64,000 nt of DNA from contig PLMU01000007.1 of assembly GCA_003142595.1 (NCBI GenBank), forward strand, positions 129,166 to 193,165. The letters run 5' to 3'. Shown here piece by piece: positions 26,197 to 35,320 of the stretch (within the stretch, counting starts at the first letter, position 1; each line of letters begins with the position of its first letter). The position numbers and the translations under genes were made by a program. This DNA comes from Phycisphaerales bacterium. GTDB taxonomy: Bacteria; Planctomycetota; Phycisphaerae; Sedimentisphaerales; UBA12454. Below the pieces are notes generated by a model that was not told where the DNA came from, made no database searches, and saw only the letters and a list, made by a program, of their open reading frames with translations.

Positions 26197-27420
26197 TCAA
26201 TCGAATTTGGCAATAGTTGGGAACTTTTTATAGCCTTTTAAATCGAATTTTTTCGGCTTTTTGGCCCAGGGTGCGCCGACTTCGGAGAAGAGTTTGCCTT
26301 TTTCGTGGGCTTCTTTCAAGACATTATCAATACCATTGATTACCGTCTTGATCGTATCGGCTGCCGGCGGCTCGGCCTGTTTGGAAAGTGTAATATATTT
26401 TTTGTCAATCGCAGGAGGATTTCCGCCGCAGGATTCAAATGCACCGTTTACAACGAGCACAAACGGGCGGCAGGTCTGCAGAGTAACGATAAAAGGTTTT
26501 TTGTTTTCATAGCAGTCTGCAAGATTTTTGAGCATATTGACGCGCTTTTCGACGGGGTCGTCAATTTTTTCGACTTCGCCGGTTGAAAGAGTTATTGTCG
26601 CTTTGCAGAAGGCGTTATATTCAATTTTGGCTTTTTCACATTCGATAATAACAGACGTATCGAGTTTCGCATCAGAGCAAACCGTGGTATTAAACAAAAC
26701 CTCGATGCCTTTATCTGTAATAATCCTGATGCTGCTGGTATCTTCGCTTTCGATATTATGGGCGTGATACAATTCGGCTTCGATACTTACGGGCTGGACC
26801 ATTTCGCCTGCCTTGTCGGAGGCAAGGTAAAGCTGGTCGGCCAGCATATGAGCAAGAGGATTGTTAATCGTGCCATCGAGAATCCATTCGCCGTTGAGGC
26901 GGAGTTTGCCTGCCCAGTCGCTTCGACTGAAATATGAATCGAACCTTGGCCAGCCGGCCATACCTTTTACGCGTTTAACTTTGCCGTATCGGCCTTCGAC
27001 GATTCGTTTTTTCAATTCCTGAACGATTGTCGAATGAAGATATTGAAACGCAACGGGCACTTTTTTACCGTGCTGCGAGGTGAATTTTATCAGCTCGTCG
27101 AGCTCCTGTATAATGGCTACAGGCGGCTTTTCGAGAAAAACGTCGAAGCCTGCGGCGATGCACTTTTTTGTCAGGTTGAAATGCGTGTTAATCGGAGTTG
27201 GAATATATATTACGTTTGCTTTGCCTTTGACTTTTTCGATGAGCTGGTCTTCAGTGTCATAAACCGGAATGCCCTTTTCCTGACAGGCGGTCCTGCCGGG
27301 CGATATGCTGGTGGGTCTGCTCTTAGCAGCTACGATTTGGTACTTATCTGGAATCTCCCACATCCATTTCATTAAATTGAAAGCGTATCCGCCCGCACCT
27401 ATCATCGCTAACTTTATCAT
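26197..27420 (-). CDS. Gfo/Idh/MocA-family oxidoreductase
   Basis: Predicted cytoplasmic NAD(P)-dependent sugar or cyclitol dehydrogenase, 407 residues. N-terminal Rossmann GAGGYAFN (8-15), the cofactor-binding EKP motif (97-99), and a C-terminal domain with D182 and H191 in LDGTINNPLAHM as the likely catalytic region. It stands alone next to the pectin locus, transcribed in the same direction as the flavin operon but 0.3 kb beyond the regulator gene. It may act on a pectin-derived sugar; a link to the locus is only positional. Confidence 0.85.
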   Translation of the reverse strand: MIKLAMIGAGGYAFNLMKWMWEIPDKYQIVAAKSRPTSISPGRTACQEKGIPVYDTEDQLIEKVKGKANVIYIPTPINTHFNLTKKCIAAGFDVFLEKPPVAIIQELDELIKFTSQHGKKVPVAFQYLHSTIVQELKKRIVEGRYGKVKRVKGMAGWPRFDSYFSRSDWAGKLRLNGEWILDGTINNPLAHMLADQLYLASDKAGEMVQPVSIEAELYHAHNIESEDTSSIRIITDKGIEVLFNTTVCSDAKLDTSVIIECEKAKIEYNAFCKATITLSTGEVEKIDDPVEKRVNMLKNLADCYENKKPFIVTLQTCRPFVLVVNGAFESCGGNPPAIDKKYITLSKQAEPPAADTIKTVINGIDNVLKEAHEKGKLFSEVGAPWAKKPKKFDLKGYKKFPTIAKFD

Positions 27421-27509
27421 TACAACCTCCGTAAAAAATAATTACCCCCTATTTCCTTTAATAGCCTATTTAATACCTTTAAATGTCTTCAACGTCAATC
27501 AAAATCTGA

Positions 27510-29045
27510 TTAATGTGCCATTACAGGAGAGGCTGAATGTATCGGGCGTTTAAGTAAAAACACGAGCGGCAGAATACAAGCTATTATCACAGCTGCGATA
27601 TAATAAGCATCCGTGAAAGAAAACAAGTTTGACTCCTGCATCAACCTTTGATAAATCAAGCCGTTGGCGGCCATCTCATTTGCGACTCCAGTCTTTGCCT
27701 GCACGAGAGCCGTCGCGTTATGCAGAGCCATTTGATAACGGGGGTCATAGAGATTAAGATGCTCGACAAAGCGATAATTGTGAAATTGCACTCTTTGCGC
27801 CAGAATTGTTGTCATAATCGCAATACCGAAACTGCCGGCGATATTTCGCAGCAAAGCGAATATACTGGTGGCGTTTCCCATTTCTTCTTTGGGAATTGTG
27901 GCGAAAGCCATGCTCATCAGCGGGACGAAAACCATCGCCATACCAAACCCCATAACAATTCTTGGTAAAGCGGCCATTTGGAAATCGATGGAAAGGTTAA
28001 AACGTATCATCATAACCATCGAATAACCAAGAATAACCAGGCCTAAAAACAAAATGTACTTGGGATTAATTTTAGTTGTGAGTTTTCCGACGATGGGCAT
28101 CATAATGAGGGTTGCTACGCCGCCGGGGGCAAGAGCCATGCCGGCAAGAAAGGCGTTGTATCCCATAAGACTCTGAAGAAAAATTGGAAGCAATATGATA
28201 CTTCCGAAGAGCACAAAAAAAACAAAAAACTGAATAATATTGGCGGAAGCATAGGGTATATTTTTAAATTCCCTTAAATTTAATATCGGCTCGCGTATTC
28301 TAAGCTCGACAATAACAAACAGAACAAGAGAAACTACCGCTATTATGGCAAGTCTTGTAATAAAAGCGGATGAGAACCAGTCTTCGCGCTGCCCTTTGTC
28401 GAGAACTATTTGCAGAGCTCCGATACCAACGACGATGAGCCCCAGTCCCCAATAATCGATTTTCTCTCTGAGTTTTTTTACATAAGCCGGGTCGTGTATG
28501 AAAATCGTAATCATAATAATTGAAATAATTCCGATTGGAATGTTGACGTAGAAAACCCAGGGCCAGGACCAGTTATCTGTAATCCATCCGCCCATCACCG
28601 GCCCGGCAATCGGGCCGAACATCACTCCGACGCCAAACATTGCCATCGCCATACCATACTCAGCGGGAGGAAACGCCTCGAGAAGAATTGCCTGGGACAA
28701 AGGCTGCAACGCCCCGCCGCCGATGCCCTGGACGATTCTGAAAAAGACGAGCATCGCCAGGCTTGTTGCACTACCGCACATAAAAGAACTAAAAGTAAAG
28801 AGCACAACAGAGAACATAAGATAACGTTTTCTGCCGAAAACGCTGCAGAGCCAGCCGGTCATGGGAATAATTATGGCGTTGGACACAAGATAAGCGGTAA
28901 CGGTCCATGTCGCTTCATCGACGCCAGCCGATAAGCTGCCGCGTATATGATTGAGCGAAACATTAACAACAGAAGTATCGATGACTTCGAGAAGAGTCGG
29001 AAGCACAACCGATATAGCGACAATCCACTTGTTTACCTTGCCCAT
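27510..29045 (-). CDS. EmrB/QacA-type drug efflux MFS permease (DHA2)
   Basis: Inner-membrane H+-driven exporter, 511 residues with about 14 hydrophobic segments, typical of the DHA2 family. The N-terminus has DTSVVNVSLNHI (motif D1 region) and GRKRYL (motif A), and RIVQGIGGGALQPL follows (motif B). It lies 2 bases after the emrA-like gene, so the two form an adaptor-permease pair which, with the TolC-like protein, would span both membranes. Last gene of the tetR operon. Drugs, fatty acids or bile-acid-like compounds are usual cargoes; the native one is unknown. Confidence 0.9.
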   Translation of the reverse strand: MGKVNKWIVAISVVLPTLLEVIDTSVVNVSLNHIRGSLSAGVDEATWTVTAYLVSNAIIIPMTGWLCSVFGRKRYLMFSVVLFTFSSFMCGSATSLAMLVFFRIVQGIGGGALQPLSQAILLEAFPPAEYGMAMAMFGVGVMFGPIAGPVMGGWITDNWSWPWVFYVNIPIGIISIIMITIFIHDPAYVKKLREKIDYWGLGLIVVGIGALQIVLDKGQREDWFSSAFITRLAIIAVVSLVLFVIVELRIREPILNLREFKNIPYASANIIQFFVFFVLFGSIILLPIFLQSLMGYNAFLAGMALAPGGVATLIMMPIVGKLTTKINPKYILFLGLVILGYSMVMMIRFNLSIDFQMAALPRIVMGFGMAMVFVPLMSMAFATIPKEEMGNATSIFALLRNIAGSFGIAIMTTILAQRVQFHNYRFVEHLNLYDPRYQMALHNATALVQAKTGVANEMAANGLIYQRLMQESNLFSFTDAYYIAAVIIACILPLVFLLKRPIHSASPVMAH

Positions 29046-29047
29046 TT

Positions 29048-30049
29048 TTAATCTTTGGTAATGATGGTTGGGACACAGGACATACCAATCCGCATCACGT
29101 CGGCGTTGTTGGGGTCCTTATCGAAAACAATTTTTACCGGGACTCGCTGAACGACTTTCACATAATTGCCGAGGGCATTTTCAGGCGGGAAAAGCGAAAA
29201 GACCGCACCAGTTCCGGCCATAATGCTGTCCACTTTGCCGGAGAAAATTTTGCCGGGGAAAGTATCGATTTTAATTTTTACGCGCTGGCCGGGCCTGACT
29301 TTCTCCAACTGCGTCTCTTTGTAATTGGCGACTATCCATATATCATCGAGAGCAACAACCGCCATAAGCGGCTGGCTGGGCTGAATCTGATTGCCAACTT
29401 CTACGGATTTCTGGGTTACATAACCGCTGGATGGCGCATAAATTATTGTGTAGGTAAGGTCACGCTGGGCAGTATCCAGAAACGCCTGTTTCTGTTTTAT
29501 CAGGGCCTGCTCAACGATTTCAAATGATTTGGCTTTTTCGAGTTGCTGATTTGCGGCCTTTACCTGCGCAGCGGCAATATCATACGCTGTGAAAACTTTT
29601 TCATATTGCTCTTTGGGCATCGCACTTTTTTGATAAAGTGCTTCGGCTCTGTTTTTGTCGAGATTCGCCTGGTTCAGCGAAGCCTGCTGAAGTTCCAGAT
29701 TGGCCTGGGCAACTTTTACCCCGGCGTTGGCGTCGAGGAGCCGTGCGTTTTCGGCATCCAAATCGGCCTGTGCACGGTGCATTGCCAACTCATAGTCGGC
29801 GGGGTCAATCTTCACAAGGACATCGCCCTGCTTAACATTCTGATTATCATTTATATTTACATCGCTGACCGTGCCCATAATCCTGGCTGCGATAGTATGG
29901 GTTCTGCCGGTTATATAGGCATCGTCGGTGGAAACGCGGCTGAAGCTGCGAATAATATAAATCGTCACAAATATGCCGACTAACACTGTCACTATCGCGA
30001 TAGCGACCAGATGACTGGTTTTTCCCTTTTTAATGTTTTTTAGATTCAT
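29048..30049 (-). CDS. EmrA/HlyD-type membrane fusion adaptor
   Basis: Periplasmic adaptor of the tripartite pump. One N-terminal membrane anchor (about 13-35), a split biotinyl/lipoyl-like domain (YAPSSGYVTQKSVEVGNQI in the second half), a long alpha-hairpin (about 90-195, coiled coil) and a C-terminal beta-barrel (KIKIDTFPG). Start: ATG at 30049 (333 residues) rather than a TTG at 30064. The coding region overlaps the end of the tolC-like gene by 20 bases, implying coupling. Confidence 0.9.
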   Translation of the reverse strand: MNLKNIKKGKTSHLVAIAIVTVLVGIFVTIYIIRSFSRVSTDDAYITGRTHTIAARIMGTVSDVNINDNQNVKQGDVLVKIDPADYELAMHRAQADLDAENARLLDANAGVKVAQANLELQQASLNQANLDKNRAEALYQKSAMPKEQYEKVFTAYDIAAAQVKAANQQLEKAKSFEIVEQALIKQKQAFLDTAQRDLTYTIIYAPSSGYVTQKSVEVGNQIQPSQPLMAVVALDDIWIVANYKETQLEKVRPGQRVKIKIDTFPGKIFSGKVDSIMAGTGAVFSLFPPENALGNYVKVVQRVPVKIVFDKDPNNADVMRIGMSCVPTIITKD

Positions 30050-31442
30050 TTTTTTTCTCGTCAATTGATTGTATATCAGTAATTCCCATCACATTTTGAA
30101 GCGTCGCTATGCAAACCTGCAAACGGAAGTTGCTGTTCATAAATTCCATTTGCGCGTTGTCTTTTTCAGCCATCATATTGAGCATTTCGGAGCTTTGGAC
30201 CTGGCCCTGTTTCCATTTTTCATATATTTCATCGGAATGTTTTGAAATAACATCAAACGACCTGCCGGCAAAGAGCTGCTCGTCTTTGGCGTTTTCGAGA
30301 TTGAGATACGCCTTTAAAACCTGGAGCATTACGACCAGCGTTTGCTGCTCTCTTTCGATGAATGAAACTTTTCTTCGTTCCTTTGCCGCATTATACTCGT
30401 TTATATTCGCGAATCCGTTAAATATCGTCATAGTTCCGGCAAAACCGTAAGACCATAAAGCACTAGGAACCTCAAACGAATCCGAAGTTGTCGAGTGGTT
30501 TGCAAATACTGTCAGCCTCGGCAGAAACGCTGCCAAAGCGACTTTAACTTTTTCCTCTTCGATAGCGACGTTCCTGTCGGCGATTTGAAGCTGCGGATTT
30601 TCAATCAGCGCTTTGTAAACGAGATTCTCCAAAGGTTCATTGGGTTCTTTTAACGGCTGTTCAATATTAAGCTGAATCTCTGCCAAAGGCGACAGGCTCA
30701 TTGAAGCCAGCAAATCGGCATAAGCCTGTTTCAAGGCATAATCAGTTCGATTAAAGTTTGTCTGACGCGAAAGAACAGCAACCTGAGTCTGCTGATACTG
30801 CCATTCGACGACCTGGCCCTGGCTATAAAGCTGGCCGGTTTCTTTTTCGAGTTCTTTGGCCGCATCGAGATGGCTATGTAAAGCCTGTAACTCCTGCTGC
30901 AGCATCAAGCAGTGATAGTAATTGATGACAACATCGAGAACAGTCAACTGCGCCGTGTATTTAGTAACAATCTGGGCGGTTTCCTCGCCTCTCTGGTGCA
31001 TTGCGTACAAGAACCACGTTGACGGGTCGAATATGGACATCTGGAATTGCCAGGTGATATCTCTTATAGACTGGTCCTGCATGGCAACAGGACTCCCTCC
31101 GGACATTATTTTCGGCTGTTGGCTCCATCTTGTAGAAGTATAGTCGAGGTTTACAGCGGGCAGGAAATTGGCAAAGGAAACTTTTCTTTCGAGCTTTGCT
31201 ATTTTCTGCTGAATCTGCGAGGCTCTAACCTGCAGATTGTTTTGTAAAGCAATTGAAATGCAGTCATTTAGTCCAAAAGACTGCTTGGTCGAAAGAATTT
31301 CGTTAGTTTCGCTTACAAGATTACTGCGATACTCTTTTGCATTTTTTTCTCTGACCGCCCTGCCGTCAAAATGGCTGCAGCCGGCAAGGAAAATTAATGA
31401 CAGCGACCCAATAAACAATATTTTATTCATTGCTCTAACCAT
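30030..31442 (-). CDS. TolC-like outer-membrane efflux lipoprotein
   Basis: 470 residues. N-terminal lipobox FLAGC predicts lipid anchoring. Two long repeats of helix/coiled-coil sequence (about 55-250 and 260-455), each with the outer membrane efflux protein pattern, form the trimeric tunnel expected of TolC/NodT-type proteins. It is the second gene of the efflux operon; its ATG at 31442 overlaps the tetR stop by 8 bases. An internal ATG at 31430 would place the lipobox at a more usual distance but lacks an SD. Confidence 0.87.
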   Translation of the reverse strand: MVRAMNKILFIGSLSLIFLAGCSHFDGRAVREKNAKEYRSNLVSETNEILSTKQSFGLNDCISIALQNNLQVRASQIQQKIAKLERKVSFANFLPAVNLDYTSTRWSQQPKIMSGGSPVAMQDQSIRDITWQFQMSIFDPSTWFLYAMHQRGEETAQIVTKYTAQLTVLDVVINYYHCLMLQQELQALHSHLDAAKELEKETGQLYSQGQVVEWQYQQTQVAVLSRQTNFNRTDYALKQAYADLLASMSLSPLAEIQLNIEQPLKEPNEPLENLVYKALIENPQLQIADRNVAIEEEKVKVALAAFLPRLTVFANHSTTSDSFEVPSALWSYGFAGTMTIFNGFANINEYNAAKERRKVSFIEREQQTLVVMLQVLKAYLNLENAKDEQLFAGRSFDVISKHSDEIYEKWKQGQVQSSEMLNMMAEKDNAQMEFMNSNFRLQVCIATLQNVMGITDIQSIDEKKNESKKH

Positions 31443-32067
31443 TGCTGCGATTCTCCGGTATCAAAAGAGTATCGACGAAGAGCTGCTCTATTTTTTTCAG
31501 ACCCTGTTCGACCTTGGCCTTATTAAATTCCTTTGACGATTCAAATATGAAAGACCTGATTGTTGACAGCAGCGCCAGCGTTATAATTTCAGTATCCACA
31601 GGACGAAAGATATTATTTTTTATTCCTGATTTAATAATATCCGAGATTTTCGCGTCTATGACTGCTTTAATCTTCTCGGCATGGCCGTCGTGCGGCAGTA
31701 TAAGTGTTAAAGTTCCATATTCGGAAATATACAGTCTTATGAATTCGATGTTATCTTCGGCAAATTTGGCGTATGCCCGAACAAATGTTCTGAGTTTCTC
31801 ATCCTGGCGGAGATTGCTTTCCAGAATAGGCCAGAGCGTATTATAAATTTTATCAGCGCAATTATTCATCAGTTCGGTGAATAACTGCTCCTTGCTCTGG
31901 AAAAAGTTGTAGAGAGTGCCGACGGCAAACTCTGATTCCTCGGCGATATCCTGCATAGAAACATTATGAAATCCTTTATCGGAAAACAGACGCACAGACG
32001 CATTAAGGATAGCATCCTTATGCATCAGTTTTTCCCTTTCTTTCCGTGTCATTTCAACATTAGCCAT
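31435..32067 (-). CDS. TetR-family repressor of the efflux operon
   Basis: 210 residues from the ATG at 32067, which has TAAGGAAT upstream; an upstream ATG at 32100 adds 11 unconserved residues. The N-terminal HTH is clear: ILNASVRLFSDKGFHNVSMQ then IAEESEFAVGTLYNFFQSKE. The C-terminal ligand domain has no specific match. First gene of the tetR-tolC-emrA-emrB operon; the promoter contains palindromes, so autorepression relieved by the exported compound is likely. Confidence 0.92.
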   Translation of the reverse strand: MANVEMTRKEREKLMHKDAILNASVRLFSDKGFHNVSMQDIAEESEFAVGTLYNFFQSKEQLFTELMNNCADKIYNTLWPILESNLRQDEKLRTFVRAYAKFAEDNIEFIRLYISEYGTLTLILPHDGHAEKIKAVIDAKISDIIKSGIKNNIFRPVDTEIITLALLSTIRSFIFESSKEFNKAKVEQGLKKIEQLFVDTLLIPENRSNG

Positions 32068-32422
32068 AAAATATTCCTTATTCTTAATTATGGGTATCAT
32101 CCATGAGATATGAGCTCATATTCATATTATGAATTATCGTTCATATAAAGTCAAATAAAAACCTGCTCTTTCAAATCAATTATCGTTAAATATCAATAAG
32201 TCCTTTAAATATAAATAATTACACGCTTATATCTCTCATGGAATTTGCGGATTTTTTAAGGTATAGTCCTATAAGTAAAGGCTCAAACCACATACTTACA
32301 ATTGCCCCCTCGTCAAAAAGGAGTATATGGAATTAAGCATAATAGTTTTCAAAGGCAATGTGTGTTATAATCCCCCATTTGCAGAATACTTTCGGTTAAT
32401 TAGAACCGGATTAGGAATAAAA
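32068..32422. other. Divergent region between tetR operon and MFS exporter gene
   Basis: 355 bases holding the tetR promoter and palindromes (32108-32154). In front of the MFS gene there is AAAAAGGAG at about 32318-32326; a longer reading frame from 32327 exists but the better start is 32423. No other gene seen. Confidence 0.5.
32108..32154 (-). promoter_or_regulatory. tetR promoter with overlapping operator palindromes
   Basis: On the minus strand TTGACT (32154-32149), 17-base spacer and CATAAT (32131-32126) form a promoter. The spacer and -10 hold ATGAA-N6-TTCAT (32129-32144) and TCATA-T-TATGA (32122-32132). Just downstream is a perfect 14-bp palindrome, ATATGAGCTCATAT (32108-32121). This is the normal layout for a self-repressing TetR protein. 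Confidence 0.65.
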
Positions 32423-33760
32423 ATGACAACGGAAAATAATGGTTCGCAGTCGGCGAGCAATTTTAAATTAATACTGCGAGCTTTAAAGCACAGAAATTAC
32501 AGACTATTTTTTGTCGGCCAGGGCATATCGGTTATCGGCACATGGATGCAGATGGCTGCGCTCGGGTGGCTGGTTTACAGGCTGACCGGCTCAGAATTTT
32601 ATCTTGGTCTTGTTTCATTCAGCGGACAGATTCCCATTTTGCTCGGCTGCCTGATAGGTGGAGATTTCGCCGACCGCTGGCCGCGGCGGAGAATTGTCAT
32701 TATCACTCAAATCCTGGCGATGATTCAGGCACTTACTCTTGCCTTAATTGTCGCCTTTCACATCGTAACAATACCGAAGATTATTCTGCTTTCGATTTTC
32801 CTGGGAATAGTAAATGCTTTCGATATGCCGACACGACAGGCCTTTGTCGTGGAAATGGTTGATGATAAAAAAGATTTGCCTAATGCTATTGCACTGAATT
32901 CCCTGATATTCAATCTTGCAAGGCAAATCGGGCCTATGGTAGCAGGCTTTTTAATTGCTCAAGTCGGCGAAGCGTCCTGTTTCTTTATTAACGCTATAAG
33001 TTTCATTGCTGTTATTTACTCTCTGGCCGCAATGAGGCTGACGTACAGTACCCAAACAAAACATAACGGCGCTATGCTTTCCGGCATTAAAGACGGCCTG
33101 TCTTATGCGTTTGGTTTTATGCCAATACGCTCGATTCTTTTATACACGGCGGCTATGTGTTTTGTATCGATGCCGTACGCGGTCTTATTGCCCGTATTTG
33201 CCAAGAGCATTTTACATGGAGGGCCTCAAACTTACGGTTTTCTTTTATGGTCAACGGGTATCGGCGCATTCATCGGCGCACTGCTCCTTGCAAGACGGAA
33301 AACTGTGCACGGACTGGATAAGGTCGTTGTTACGGCAGCAGGCATTTTCTCGGCAGGAGTTATCGGTTTTTCGTTTTCGAGAAATATCTGGCTGTCTGTA
33401 TTATTTATTGCACTGCCGGGATATGGAATAATGGTGCAATTGGCGTCAATAAACACAATTCTTCAATCGATAGTTGATGATAATATGCGAGGCCGAGTGC
33501 TTAGCCTTCATGTAATGGCATTTATAGGAATGGCTCCATTCGGCAGCCTGCTTAGCGGATATTTGGCCGAGCATATCGGGGCTCCGCATACTGTGCTGAT
33601 TAGCGGAATTTTAAGTTTTATAATTATGCTGTTTTTTGCCAAAAAGCTGCCGGCTATCCGCATGCTGGTTCACCCGATATACGCGCGAAAAGGAATTATA
33701 CCTGAAGTTGCAGCCGGACTGCAAACAGCGGAAAGATTTTCAGCAGAAGCGAAGGAATGA
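32423..33760 (+). CDS. MFS exporter, EntS/MFS_3 type
   Basis: 445 residues from the ATG at 32423 (TTAGGAA upstream). It begins ALKHRNYRLFFVGQGIS, characteristic of MFS_3 members, with ADRWPRRR (motif A) and about 12 membrane spans. Relatives export siderophores or macrolides, or have unknown cargo. Divergent from the tetR efflux operon; shared control by the TetR protein is possible but the palindromes are about 280 bases from its start. Confidence 0.85.
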   Translation: MTTENNGSQSASNFKLILRALKHRNYRLFFVGQGISVIGTWMQMAALGWLVYRLTGSEFYLGLVSFSGQIPILLGCLIGGDFADRWPRRRIVIITQILAMIQALTLALIVAFHIVTIPKIILLSIFLGIVNAFDMPTRQAFVVEMVDDKKDLPNAIALNSLIFNLARQIGPMVAGFLIAQVGEASCFFINAISFIAVIYSLAAMRLTYSTQTKHNGAMLSGIKDGLSYAFGFMPIRSILLYTAAMCFVSMPYAVLLPVFAKSILHGGPQTYGFLLWSTGIGAFIGALLLARRKTVHGLDKVVVTAAGIFSAGVIGFSFSRNIWLSVLFIALPGYGIMVQLASINTILQSIVDDNMRGRVLSLHVMAFIGMAPFGSLLSGYLAEHIGAPHTVLISGILSFIIMLFFAKKLPAIRMLVHPIYARKGIIPEVAAGLQTAERFSAEAKE

Positions 33761-33807
33761 AAATTTCAATTTAGTGGATGGATAAATAGCGGCCCATCGG
33801 CATCCTT

Positions 33808-34332
33808 TTATTTTTTGTGTTTCAAATTCAATTCTAATTCGATAGCCAACTGAAATAAGATATTATTCTCAATATCAATGTGTTCGTTGAGATTTGTTTC
33901 AATATCTTTCAGGCCATCATAAAGAGCTTTCAGCTCATCGCCGGAATTGGGCGGCAGCTGATAATTGTTAGTTATATCGCGAATTTTAGCCAGCATAATA
34001 TTTTCTGTCAGGTCATGCTCGTATTCCATCTGGCTGATAGGATTTTTTATGCTGCCGGAGTGGAACTGGGGTTTGGGACCGCGATTATTATTAAAATCAA
34101 CCATCTGACGAATATAAGGCAGGAGTATCCGCTCTTCACTGACAAAATGGTTTTCCAATTTAGTTTTAAAGTCGGGAAAAAATTCCCGCAAAGAATTTAA
34201 TGTCCCGCTCAACTCTGCGCCCTGAATCAGCGTTTGCAATTTCTGCAATTTTTCTCTTAATATGAAATGCTGCTGCTGAATATATTCGATTAATTCTATT
34301 TCAGATGCTTTCGACCAATCTTTATGAGCCAT
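33808..34332 (-). CDS. Hemerythrin-domain protein, RIC/YtfE-like without the ScdA_N domain
   Basis: 174 residues, largely helical. Likely di-iron ligands are H22, H62, E66, H106, H151 and E155 (QQHF, NHFVSEE, YEHD, HIDIENN). This pattern is that of di-iron repair-of-iron-centres proteins (YtfE/ScdA), which release nitric oxide or supply iron to damaged Fe-S clusters. The usual N-terminal ScdA_N segment of about 60 residues is absent. In an organism rich in FeS enzymes such as the GltD fusion, a nitrosative-stress role is plausible; simple oxygen or iron sensing is the alternative. Confidence 0.8.
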   Translation of the reverse strand: MAHKDWSKASEIELIEYIQQQHFILREKLQKLQTLIQGAELSGTLNSLREFFPDFKTKLENHFVSEERILLPYIRQMVDFNNNRGPKPQFHSGSIKNPISQMEYEHDLTENIMLAKIRDITNNYQLPPNSGDELKALYDGLKDIETNLNEHIDIENNILFQLAIELELNLKHKK

Positions 34333-34415
34333 AAAAATATTTCCTAAAATCCGATTTTAAAAACAGCCGGATATGGATTGTAGCGTTATATTTTTACTGA
34401 GCAAGAGAGAATAAT

Positions 34416-35168
34416 TTAACTTCCCACGATTTGTTCTCTGTTGCATTCAATGCCAGACGAGCCTACAAAGTTTACAGCCATTATCTGAATAGATAGAGAT
34501 AAAAACTGCAATATAACAGATCGCAATATGTAAAATAGAAAATGCCATGATACCTGTGCGGACACATTATGAAAGTATTGAAAAAACAGCGATAAAACAA
34601 TCTGAACAAGAAAAACTGCCAATAGCGGCTTTGCCTTCAACAGCCTGATTTGTCTCATAAAACCAAAACTTTTGAATAAGTCGCAATCACCAACGATTAT
34701 TAACGCAGGAACCAGCAAAATCGGTTTGGCCAAAATAAATTTTATAATCGTGCTGCCTGCCTGATTAACAAGTCGGAAAATATTCGAATCCATACTTAGA
34801 ACTGTTATTTGAGATATCCAATAAAGCCCACCGAACCAAAACATAAAGACAGCCGCATACAATATGCGAAATCTAAAAAGTCTTGAGAAAAAGTGATTGC
34901 CAATCCGTATCAGGTTAAGCAGCGATTGCCGCTTTTTCTGTTCGAGATAAACAGTTCGCAGGAAACCGCCCGTAATTAACAGAACAAACAACAATACACA
35001 TATATTTACTAAATATATGCTCATATTTATAAATCTAATATTTCGTGGGTGAAATATACGTGGTAATAGATAAATTAACTGTTCACTGAGAGCCAAAAGC
35101 CCGATTATTAAGACAGCCTCAAGCCAGCGACTTTTGAGAATGGATAGTGTTTTTCTGATTTCGTCCAA
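34416..35168 (-). CDS. Multi-pass membrane protein of unknown function
   Basis: 250 residues with about six hydrophobic segments (near 15-35, 48-70, 100-125, 140-165, 180-205, 215-240), separated by short basic loops. It starts MDEIRKTLSILKSRW, a cytoplasmic amphipathic lead-in. No family motif recognised. It is transcribed toward the hemerythrin gene with an 83-base gap and divergently from rarA. Confidence 0.6.
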   Translation of the reverse strand: MDEIRKTLSILKSRWLEAVLIIGLLALSEQLIYLLPRIFHPRNIRFINMSIYLVNICVLLFVLLITGGFLRTVYLEQKKRQSLLNLIRIGNHFFSRLFRFRILYAAVFMFWFGGLYWISQITVLSMDSNIFRLVNQAGSTIIKFILAKPILLVPALIIVGDCDLFKSFGFMRQIRLLKAKPLLAVFLVQIVLSLFFQYFHNVSAQVSWHFLFYILRSVILQFLSLSIQIMAVNFVGSSGIECNREQIVGS

Positions 35169-35282
35169 TTATATCTCCTGTATTACATCCTTGTTTTCAT
35201 ATCGGGGGAAATTATAGCGTTAAAAATTCGTCAAAACAACCATAAACCGCACTCTTAAAGGCAGGAGAATCTAAAATCGAGG

Positions 35283-35312
35283 TTGGAAATTTAAAATATC
35301 AGGCGGTATAAT
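35283..35312 (+). promoter_or_regulatory. rarA promoter; probable leaderless transcript
   Basis: TTGGAA (35283-35288), 18-base spacer, perfect TATAAT (35307-35312). Only 8 bases separate the -10 from the ATG at 35321 and no SD is present, the same geometry as the AraC-type gene at 24728. Confidence 0.5.
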
Positions 35313-35320
35313 GGTATTTT

